Positions 1 through 5,562 of a stretch of DNA of 12,867 nt are shown one piece after another (position 1 is the first letter of the stretch; each line of letters opens with the position of its first letter). The notes beneath the pieces are model-generated. The model did no database searches. It saw only the letters and a program-made list of their open reading frames with translations, and was not told the DNA's origin. The translations under genes were made by a program, and so were the position numbers. The stretch is from Gammaproteobacteria bacterium. Its GTDB lineage: Bacteria > Pseudomonadota > Gammaproteobacteria > Pseudomonadales > Azotimanducaceae. The stretch covers positions 1-12,867 of the forward strand of contig JAPUFN010000305.1 in the NCBI GenBank assembly GCA_027293665.1, read 5' to 3'.

Positions 1-1074
1 GTGCTGAATGCTGCGACGCAGGACGCGCTTCGCTTCGGCGTGGTACCGGCAACGAGCGAGCGATTCCTGCGTGCTCAGATTGCAGCCGCAAAGGAAATTC
101 AGGCGTACTGGTTCGGCCGTTGGCGGACTGAAGGTGGGCCGGTAGACGCAGCCGATCTCGTCTCTGAAATAAGACCGGAACTAATACGCCTCGGTACGCA
201 AGTACTGGCAGCATTGCAACAGCGCGCTGATCCTCACGACTGGAATGAGTTCGCGCGCACGGTGGCCGTTACCGGTCTCAGCGAGAAATCGCTGGCAGCT
301 TTGTATCGCGCGGTCGCTGAGATTCGATTATTTGAACATCGATTGGCGCAGATACTCTCGACGGGTCAGATGCGCATCGGCACTCCCGGCGACTACGCGC
401 CATTTTCAGTCTGGTCCGCCGACACTGGTTCGTACCTGGGGATCGACGTCGATCTGGCGCGGGAACTGGCCGCAGCACTCGGTGTGGAGCCGGTTTTCGT
501 CGAAACGTCCTGGCCCACGCTGCTGAAAGACCTTGCAGCCGGTCGCTACGACATCGCTGTGGGCGGCGTGTCCCGCACGCGCGATCGCGAGAAGCTGGGA
601 TACCTGTCGAGTGCATATCACGTAGGCGGCAAAACACCAATTGCGCGCTGTAGTGACGCGGCCCGCTTCGCCACGCTGGCCGGGATTGACCAGGCAGATG
701 TGCGGCTGATCGTGAACCCGGGAGGTACCAACGAACGCTATGTGGATCAGCACATTCACCGGGCGCAAAAAACCGTTCATGATGACAATCTGACGATCTT
801 CCAGGAAATTCTCGATGGCACCGCAGACGTAATGATCACTGATCGCATCGAGGCGCAATGGCAGGTATCCCGGCGGCCGGGGCTTTGCCTGACAATGCCC
901 GGAACCCTGACCCATCAGGAGAAGGCCTTTCTACTCCCGCAGGACGCGCAGTGGCTGGATTTCGTCAACGGCTGGCTGGATCAGCAAATTGCTGCTGGCA
1001 CTGTGGCGGCAACTTTTAAGCGGCATCTCGAGGAGAACGCTCCCGAGGTAAACACTCGCGAGGTACCCGAGTGA
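1..1074 (+). CDS. Periplasmic chorismate mutase (AroQ-gamma) / cyclohexadienyl dehydratase (PheC) fusion, 5' partial
   Basis: Bifunctional enzyme of aromatic amino acid synthesis. Chorismate mutase turns chorismate into prephenate, and cyclohexadienyl dehydratase turns prephenate into phenylpyruvate (or arogenate into phenylalanine). Visible residues 1-115 are the rear part of an AroQ-gamma domain, with the helix motif RAQIAAAKEIQ at 24-34. Residues ~116-345 closely follow PheC and the periplasmic binding-protein fold: GDYAPFS (130-136), TSWP (169-172), GGKTPI (209-214) and NPGGTNE (239-245), whose Glu245 matches the proposed catalytic acid of PheC. The only two cysteines, C217 and C296, sit at positions where PheC also has cysteines, which suits a disulfide in an exported protein. 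The GTG at base 1 is probably an internal Val codon, because AroQ-gamma proteins have a signal peptide and a first helix with catalytic Arg/Lys upstream that are missing here. The stop overlaps the next gene by 4 nt. The PheC half is very secure; the mutase half is good. Confidence 0.9.
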   Translation: MLNAATQDALRFGVVPATSERFLRAQIAAAKEIQAYWFGRWRTEGGPVDAADLVSEIRPELIRLGTQVLAALQQRADPHDWNEFARTVAVTGLSEKSLAALYRAVAEIRLFEHRLAQILSTGQMRIGTPGDYAPFSVWSADTGSYLGIDVDLARELAAALGVEPVFVETSWPTLLKDLAAGRYDIAVGGVSRTRDREKLGYLSSAYHVGGKTPIARCSDAARFATLAGIDQADVRLIVNPGGTNERYVDQHIHRAQKTVHDDNLTIFQEILDGTADVMITDRIEAQWQVSRRPGLCLTMPGTLTHQEKAFLLPQDAQWLDFVNGWLDQQIAAGTVAATFKRHLEENAPEVNTREVPE

Positions 1075-2561
1075 CCAATCCGAATTCACCTGTGATCGTT
1101 GGCGTTGGCCAGTTTCTGAACCGGTTGCAGGATCTGGAAGAAGCTTTAGAACCCCTGGAGATGATGCTGCGGGCGATGGACCGTGCTGAGCAGGACACGG
1201 GTGTCGGTGACCTGCTGCAGCAGGTCCAGTCGGTCAGGGTCATACGCGGCGTGTGGCACTATGCAAACCCGGCGCAATATCTGGCGCAGCGAATCGGCGC
1301 GGTTGCGACGTCCGGATCCGCAGGTGTGCAGAGCGTAGGCACACTGTTCGGTGGCAATCAGAATCAGGCCGTCGTTAATCGTACCGCTGCGTCGATTCTC
1401 GCGGGCGATCTCGACCTCGTCGTCATAACAGGCGCCGAAAACGGCTACAGCGCGGGCAAGGCGCGCAAGGCGGGGGTCAAGCTCGAGACAACGGAAACAC
1501 CCGGTGATTACGATCTGCTGATTGGTGCGCAGAAGCCCGAGCATCATGACTTTGAAATTGCAAAGGGCATTCGCGCCGCCATTCAGGTTTATCCGATGTA
1601 TGAGAACGCCATTCGGCATCATCGTGGTGAATCGCTGGGCGCCCATATGGATCGAGTATCCTCACTCTGGGCGAGATTCAACGATGCGGCGCTGACAAAT
1701 CCCAATGCCTGGGTGCAGGAGGATTACAGCGCCGAACAGATTCGCACACCTTCAGCGGCAAACAGACAAATCAGTTTTCCGTACACCAAGTTAATGAACG
1801 CAAACATGTCCGTTGACATGTCTGCCGCGTTGATCATGTGTTCGGTGCAAAAAGCCAGGGCTCTCGGCATAGCGGAACAATTGTGGGTTTACCCGTATGC
1901 CGGCGTGGAAGGCTACGACCATTTCTCAGCGTCGGTCCGGGAGAATTTTTACAGTTCGCCGGGAGTCAGACTTGTCGGCAAGAAGCTGTTTGAGCTCACA
2001 GCAACCGATGTCGCTGATCTGACTTTTGTGGATCTTTACAGCTGCTTTCCCTCGGCGGTGCAGATTGCCGCGATGGAGCTTGGACTTGATGAAAACCGTC
2101 CGCTGACCGTAACCGGTGGGCTTACGTTTGGCGGCGGTCCGTTGAACAACTATGTGATGCACAGCATTGCCCGGATGGTGGAGTTGTTGCGGGCGGAACC
2201 GGGAACGCGGGGCCTGGTGACTGCCAATGGCGGCAATCTTTATAAACATGCGCATGGAATTTACTCCGCCGCAGCACCAGTGCAGGATTTTCAGTTTGCC
2301 AACGTCCAGGCTGAGATCGACCGACTGCCGTCGAAAAACTGTCTCGCGAGCTACCAGGGTCCAGCGACCATCGAGTCATACACAGTGATGTATTCGGCGG
2401 TGGCACCAACTGTGGGGCATGTGGCCTGTTTGACGCCTGCGGGCGAGCGAACCTGGGTCAATACAGAAGATCCCGAACTCATGGGTGCAATGGCGAGTGA
2501 GGAGTTTTGCGGACGGCCGGTAAAAATCGACAGCGCCGCCCAGTTAAGCGTGCTCGCATAA
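1071..2561 (+). CDS. Thiolase-like protein (acetyl-CoA acetyltransferase / SCP2-thiolase-like family)
   Basis: A 496-aa protein with the thiolase fold. It starts at a GTG overlapping the upstream TGA (GTGA), which implies translational coupling. Recognisable segments are VIVGVGQ (8-14), LFGGNQNQAVVNR (92-104), ITGAENGYSAG (119-129), DLYSCFPSAVQ (321-331), GGGPLNNYVMH (354-364) and TANGGNLYKHAHGIYS (384-399). The last ~70 residues form an extra C-terminal domain, as in mycobacterial thiolase-like proteins. The first cysteine in the whole chain is C257, so the nucleophilic Cys expected near residue 90 of a true thiolase is absent, and the usual C-terminal CxG is replaced by NGG. H364 may match the conserved thiolase His. 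Such proteins are routinely annotated as acetyl-CoA acetyltransferases, but a classical Claisen/thiolysis mechanism looks unlikely; acyl-CoA binding is the safer inference. It is cytoplasmic, with no signal peptide. Its link to the periplasmic upstream enzyme is unclear. Confidence 0.85.
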   Translation: MTNPNSPVIVGVGQFLNRLQDLEEALEPLEMMLRAMDRAEQDTGVGDLLQQVQSVRVIRGVWHYANPAQYLAQRIGAVATSGSAGVQSVGTLFGGNQNQAVVNRTAASILAGDLDLVVITGAENGYSAGKARKAGVKLETTETPGDYDLLIGAQKPEHHDFEIAKGIRAAIQVYPMYENAIRHHRGESLGAHMDRVSSLWARFNDAALTNPNAWVQEDYSAEQIRTPSAANRQISFPYTKLMNANMSVDMSAALIMCSVQKARALGIAEQLWVYPYAGVEGYDHFSASVRENFYSSPGVRLVGKKLFELTATDVADLTFVDLYSCFPSAVQIAAMELGLDENRPLTVTGGLTFGGGPLNNYVMHSIARMVELLRAEPGTRGLVTANGGNLYKHAHGIYSAAAPVQDFQFANVQAEIDRLPSKNCLASYQGPATIESYTVMYSAVAPTVGHVACLTPAGERTWVNTEDPELMGAMASEEFCGRPVKIDSAAQLSVLA

Positions 2562-2577
2562 TTCGACGACAGTTCGT

Positions 2578-2856
2578 CTAAGTCTGGTTGTGGCTTCCCA
2601 AGACCGGAAAGCGTGGCTCACCGGGGCAGGTCATTACCAGTGAGGAACCGTCTGCCAGACGGGATTGAATCAGGCTGAGAATCGGAATGCGATGTTCGGG
2701 AGAGGCGGCGCAATAGTCACCCTGAATGTCCGCCAGGAGATCGGCCGTATAGTAGATCGTGTGATTTCTGCCTTCATAGTCGAACGTCGTTGCACAACCG
2801 GCAAGCAGAACGAGGAATAGCGGCAGTGTTTTGCTCAGCGAGCGGCAAATGTCCAT
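2578..2856 (-). CDS. Small putative lipoprotein of unknown function
   Basis: A 92-aa product with a textbook lipoprotein signal: basic N-terminus (R5, K9), hydrophobic stretch 11-20 and lipobox LAGC with the lipidated cysteine at residue 21. The mature part is about 72 residues and includes C49 and C77, which could form a disulfide. I do not recognise the family. It is transcribed divergently from the PQQ dehydrogenase across a 216-bp gap, and its stop lies 16 nt from the end of the convergent thiolase-like gene. No good Shine-Dalgarno sequence precedes the ATG. Residue +2 after the lipid Cys is Ala, not Asp, which suggests outer-membrane sorting under the E. coli rule. The lipobox makes chance unlikely; the function is unknown. 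Confidence 0.72.
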   Translation of the reverse strand: MDICRSLSKTLPLFLVLLAGCATTFDYEGRNHTIYYTADLLADIQGDYCAASPEHRIPILSLIQSRLADGSSLVMTCPGEPRFPVLGSHNQT

Positions 2857-2896
2857 GCTGCGAATACAAAGCGATATGAATTAGGGTCTGTGAGGT

Positions 2897-2908
2897 AAGT
2901 CACGACTT
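2897..2908. promoter_or_regulatory. Palindrome AAGTCACGACTT, candidate operator
   Basis: A 12-bp dyad (AAGTC-AC-GACTT) lies 2 bp upstream of the TTGACC -35-like hexamer at 2911. Its first seven bases, AAGTCAC, recur inverted as GTGACTT at 2964-2970, directly before the second -35-like element. The position fits a regulator site for the divergent lipoprotein/PQQ-dehydrogenase region. The regulator is unknown. Confidence 0.35.
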
Positions 2909-2910
2909 GG

Positions 2911-2938
2911 TTGACCCCATCGCTTTCAAGCAGACAAT
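2911..2938 (+). promoter_or_regulatory. Candidate sigma-70 promoter P1 for the PQQ-dehydrogenase unit
   Basis: The -35-like TTGACC (2911-2916, 5 of 6 to consensus) is followed after 16 bp by GACAAT (2933-2938, 4 of 6). It would give a 5' leader of roughly 125 nt before the chosen ATG at 3073. This is pattern matching only. Confidence 0.3.
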
Positions 2939-2950
2939 GGTGCGTAGAAA

Positions 2951-2978
2951 GGTGGAAACAAAGGTGACTTTTTCCACC
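2951..2978. repeat. 8-bp inverted repeat GGTGGAAA / TTTCCACC
   Basis: The arms at 2951-2958 and 2971-2978 are perfect inverted copies separated by 12 bp. Their centres are 20 bp apart, about two helical turns, which suits a dimeric DNA-binding protein. The right arm overlaps the -35-like TTTCCA of candidate promoter P2. No T-run follows on either strand, so a terminator is unlikely. Confidence 0.4.
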
Positions 2979-2999
2979 CATACAGGGCTGAGGTATACT
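2971..2999 (+). promoter_or_regulatory. Candidate sigma-70 promoter P2 for the PQQ-dehydrogenase unit
   Basis: TTTCCA (2971-2976, 4 of 6) is followed after exactly 17 bp by TATACT (2994-2999, 5 of 6). Transcription would start near 3006 and give a leader of about 65 nt that holds the G-tracts and the ribosome binding site. Confidence 0.4.
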
Positions 3000-3026
3000 C
3001 GGCGGCTTGTCTGAAGCAATAAGAAT

Positions 3027-3068
3027 GGGCCTTGCAGGGTCACCACCGGGGGGAATTATGGAGGGGGG
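3027..3068 (+). other. Four G-tracts in the 5' leader (possible G-quadruplex)
   Basis: On the coding strand there are GGG (3027-3029), GGG (3037-3039), a run of six G (3048-3053) and another run of six G (3063-3068), with gaps of 7, 8 and 9 nt. The gaps are at or beyond the usual 7-nt loop limit, so any quadruplex would be non-canonical. The last tract includes part of the Shine-Dalgarno sequence. Confidence 0.3.
3060..3064 (+). promoter_or_regulatory. Shine-Dalgarno GGAGG deciding the dehydrogenase start
   Basis: GGAGG sits 8 nt before the ATG at 3073. It favours that start over the upstream TTG at 3007 and over the ATG at 3058, neither of which has a comparable site. The protein then begins MYQDC and continues directly into a normal signal peptide. 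Confidence 0.75.
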
Positions 3069-3072
3069 AAAG

Positions 3073-5082
3073 ATGTACCAGGATTGTCCAACGCGCCGCT
3101 CATTGCGCTGGTTTTCAGCGCTTAGCGTGACGCTGTTGCTCGTTTCTTCGATCGCCGCGGCCGCACAGAGAGGCACCGAGAATGGTCAGTGGCGATATCT
3201 CGGGGGCGACTCCGAGCACACTCGATATCTGCCAGCCGATCAGATCAACGCCGATAACTTCAACGATCTGGAAGAGGCCTGGATTTGGGATGGCGCAAGC
3301 TTCGCAGCCCGCAGTGGCCGTTCCACGCCTTCCTACATAGACGGCGTGCTCTACACCGTTGCTGGGCCGCGCCGTCATGTCGTCGCCATTGACCCGGCCA
3401 ACGGTGAGACCCTGTGGTCGTACCGCGAACCCCACACGGCGCGCTGGGAATACTCCATGCGCAAGGATTACGGTAAAGGTATCGCCTACGCGGAAGTCGA
3501 TGGTCGCGGCATCATCTACATCGTCTCGCCGGGGTTCTTTCTGACAGCGCTCGATGCGAAAACCGGACGCCCACTGGAAGGGTTTGGCAAAAAGGTCGCC
3601 GTCGAGGGCTTCCCGGACACCGGTGTTGTCGATCTGCTCGCAGACCTGGGCCACCCGTATGACCCCTACGATGGGATCGATCTCGAGACGGGTTACATTA
3701 CTTCGTCTTCGCCACCGATTGTCGTAGGCGATGTCATCGTGGTGGGTAATTCTGCGGAACAGGGTTACAACCAATCGAGAGTCGAAAACATACCGGGTGA
3801 CATACTCGGCTACGACGCCCGCACCGGCAAATTTTTGTGGAAGTTCAACGTCCTGCCGGGGCCGGGAGAATTTGGTCACGACACCTGGGAAAATGATGCG
3901 TGGCAGTGGACGGGCGATATTTCTTCCTGGGCACCACTGTCGGCCGACCAGGAACGCGGCATTGTCTACGTTCCAACAAACGGGGCCACGCTTGATTTCT
4001 ACGGTGGGTTCCGTCCGGGAGACAATCTCTTCAGCACCAGCCTGATTGCACTCGATGTCAAAACCGGTAAGCGGCTGTGGCACTACCAGATGGTGCACCA
4101 CGACATCTGGAACTACGATACGCCGACTGCACCGGTGTTGCTGGATGTTGAGATCGATGGCAAGTCTGTGCCGATTGTTGCGCAGGCAACCAAACAGTCT
4201 TTCGTCTACACGTTCAACCGGGTTACCGGCGAGCCCATCTGGCCGATCGTCGAACGGCCTGTCCCGGTCTCGCGAGTTCCTGGTGAAAAACTGTCGAAGA
4301 CGCAGCCCTTTCCAACCAAACCGGCACCTTACGACATCCAGGGACTGACCCACGATCAGCTGATGGATTTCACACCGGAACTGCGTCAACTCGCGATCAA
4401 GGCAATCCAGGACTTTGAAATCGGACCGCTGTTCAACCCGCCGCTACACCGAGACAACGATCTCGGTAAGACGGCGGCATTGTGGTGCCCGGGGGACATT
4501 GGCGGAGTCAACATCGATGCCCCGGTTGCCGCAGATCCTGTGGCTGGCGTCCTCTATGTGCCTTCCCGCACGCATTGCAGCAGCAGAATTGTCGCGCCGG
4601 GTGTCGAGAGAGATGCGATGATCAAGGCACCAACCGGGTCGACGATTGCCGACTACGCCGTGTTGCGTGCAACCGGCATCAGGGGGCCAGATGGACTTTC
4701 CATCTACAAGCCGCCGTACTCCAGGATCACCGCCATTGACATGAACACGGGCGAACACCTTTGGATGATTCCAACCGGTGAGACGCCCGATCTGGTGCTG
4801 GATCATCCGGATCTCCAGGACCTGGATATTCCCAACACGGGCGTCATGATGCCGGCGCCGATCACCGTCACCAAGTCTCTATTGCTGTACACCTCCAGGT
4901 CCAGCGACGGCACGCCAGCTCTGTTCGCGGTCAACAAAGCAACTGGCGAGCAGATTGGCAAGGTCGAAGTTGAGGATCAGACACGCTATGGCACGATGTC
5001 CTATGTTCACGAAGGCAGGCAATACGTGGTGCTGCAGACGGGGAGCAAACTGACGGTACTGTCGTTGCCGTTTTCTGAATAA
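3073..5082 (+). CDS. Secreted PQQ-dependent dehydrogenase (membrane glucose dehydrogenase-like propeller)
   Basis: A 669-aa quinoprotein expected to oxidise an alcohol, sugar or aldehyde in the periplasm and pass electrons to cytochrome c. The Sec signal has RRSLR (9-13), a hydrophobic core to ~30 and cleavage near AAAA-Q. The body shows repeated propeller turns of the form D-x-x-T/N-G-x-x-L-W, such as DPANGETLW, DARTGKFLW, DVKTGKRLW and DMNTGEHLW. The region VHHDIWNYD (341-349) and ATKQSF (372-377) aligns with the active site of E. coli membrane glucose dehydrogenase. N347 falls where that enzyme has catalytic Asp466, and K374, 27 residues later, where it has Lys493; the spacing is identical. 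Asp349, two residues on, is retained. The five N-terminal membrane helices of E. coli Gcd are absent, so this is a soluble or loosely attached form. C472 and C502 are the only cysteines after the signal; there is no vicinal Cys pair as in methanol dehydrogenase. A cytochrome c gene follows after 37 nt. No PQQ synthesis genes are in view. Substrate unknown. Confidence 0.9.
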   Translation: MYQDCPTRRSLRWFSALSVTLLLVSSIAAAAQRGTENGQWRYLGGDSEHTRYLPADQINADNFNDLEEAWIWDGASFAARSGRSTPSYIDGVLYTVAGPRRHVVAIDPANGETLWSYREPHTARWEYSMRKDYGKGIAYAEVDGRGIIYIVSPGFFLTALDAKTGRPLEGFGKKVAVEGFPDTGVVDLLADLGHPYDPYDGIDLETGYITSSSPPIVVGDVIVVGNSAEQGYNQSRVENIPGDILGYDARTGKFLWKFNVLPGPGEFGHDTWENDAWQWTGDISSWAPLSADQERGIVYVPTNGATLDFYGGFRPGDNLFSTSLIALDVKTGKRLWHYQMVHHDIWNYDTPTAPVLLDVEIDGKSVPIVAQATKQSFVYTFNRVTGEPIWPIVERPVPVSRVPGEKLSKTQPFPTKPAPYDIQGLTHDQLMDFTPELRQLAIKAIQDFEIGPLFNPPLHRDNDLGKTAALWCPGDIGGVNIDAPVAADPVAGVLYVPSRTHCSSRIVAPGVERDAMIKAPTGSTIADYAVLRATGIRGPDGLSIYKPPYSRITAIDMNTGEHLWMIPTGETPDLVLDHPDLQDLDIPNTGVMMPAPITVTKSLLLYTSRSSDGTPALFAVNKATGEQIGKVEVEDQTRYGTMSYVHEGRQYVVLQTGSKLTVLSLPFSE

Positions 5083-5119
5083 GCAGTGGCCGATGAGTTG
5101 AAATTAAAGTGAGTCGCGA

Positions 5120-5548
5120 GTGTCAGTTGTTGATTTTGTGAGTTGCCGCGGTGGTGCCGGGCGAATGGTGCTCGCCGCTGGGTTGGGAGCAGCTCTGAGC
5201 ATCGCAGCCGTCTTTCCCGCAGTCGCGGATCAGCGCACGACCGCTGATGCGGTCTACACCAAAGCCCAGGCGAAGAAAGGCGAAAAGCTCTTCAAGCAAA
5301 ACTGTCTGGTCTGCCACGATAAGAAATACTTCCGACCGGTGTTGCAAGTCTGGAATGGACAGTCGGTCGGTATTTTTTACGACATGATGGCGGGATCGAT
5401 GCCGGAGACCAATCCAGGCGGCATGCTGGACCGCGAATACGTCGACATCCTGGCGTACATATTCTCGCTCAGCAAATACCCGGTCGGCGAGGAAAAGCTC
5501 GACTATCGTGGCGGTAAACTCAACGAGATCGTGATTTTCGACCCCTGA
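5120..5548 (+). CDS. Periplasmic class I cytochrome c, partner of the PQQ dehydrogenase
   Basis: A 142-aa monohaem cytochrome that probably accepts electrons from the upstream quinoprotein. The signal peptide spans about residues 1-37 (basic R10, R15; hydrophobic 17-35; cleavage near AVA-DQ). The haem motif is CLVCH at 62-66, and M94 in SMP is the likely axial ligand, a normal spacing for a small class I domain. Segment 106-118 (EYVDILAYIFSLS) is the usual C-terminal haem-packing helix. A tail of about 25 residues after it (LDYRGGKLNEIVIFDP at 127-142) is unusual and may contact the dehydrogenase. The GTG start at 5120 has only a weak purine-rich site upstream; an ATG at 5165 is possible but would remove the basic N-terminus. 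The gene is 37 nt from the dehydrogenase stop and surely in the same transcript. Confidence 0.9.
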   Translation: MSVVDFVSCRGGAGRMVLAAGLGAALSIAAVFPAVADQRTTADAVYTKAQAKKGEKLFKQNCLVCHDKKYFRPVLQVWNGQSVGIFYDMMAGSMPETNPGGMLDREYVDILAYIFSLSKYPVGEEKLDYRGGKLNEIVIFDP

Positions 5549-5562
5549 TGGGCCTGCGCGCG

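Noticed and set aside
2565..2578. Small hairpin GACGA-CAGT-TCGTC between the convergent thiolase-like and lipoprotein genes, considered as a bidirectional terminator
   Set aside because: Only a 5-bp stem and no T-run on either strand.
3007..3072. An upstream TTG start for the PQQ dehydrogenase adding 22 residues
   Set aside because: The ATG at 3073 has an ideal Shine-Dalgarno and gives a normal signal peptide; the extension is Gly/Pro-rich, falls in the G-tract leader and has no ribosome site.
3115..4389. A 424-codon open frame on the minus strand opposite the PQQ dehydrogenase
   Set aside because: It lies wholly within a gene with clear family motifs, has no family-like motifs of its own and fits the usual antisense shadow of a GC-rich coding frame.
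3073..5548. Idea that the PQQ dehydrogenase is a quinate/shikimate dehydrogenase feeding the periplasmic aromatic pathway
   Set aside because: Known PQQ quinate dehydrogenases carry N-terminal membrane helices absent here, and their products are not chorismate. Nothing in the sequence specifies the substrate.
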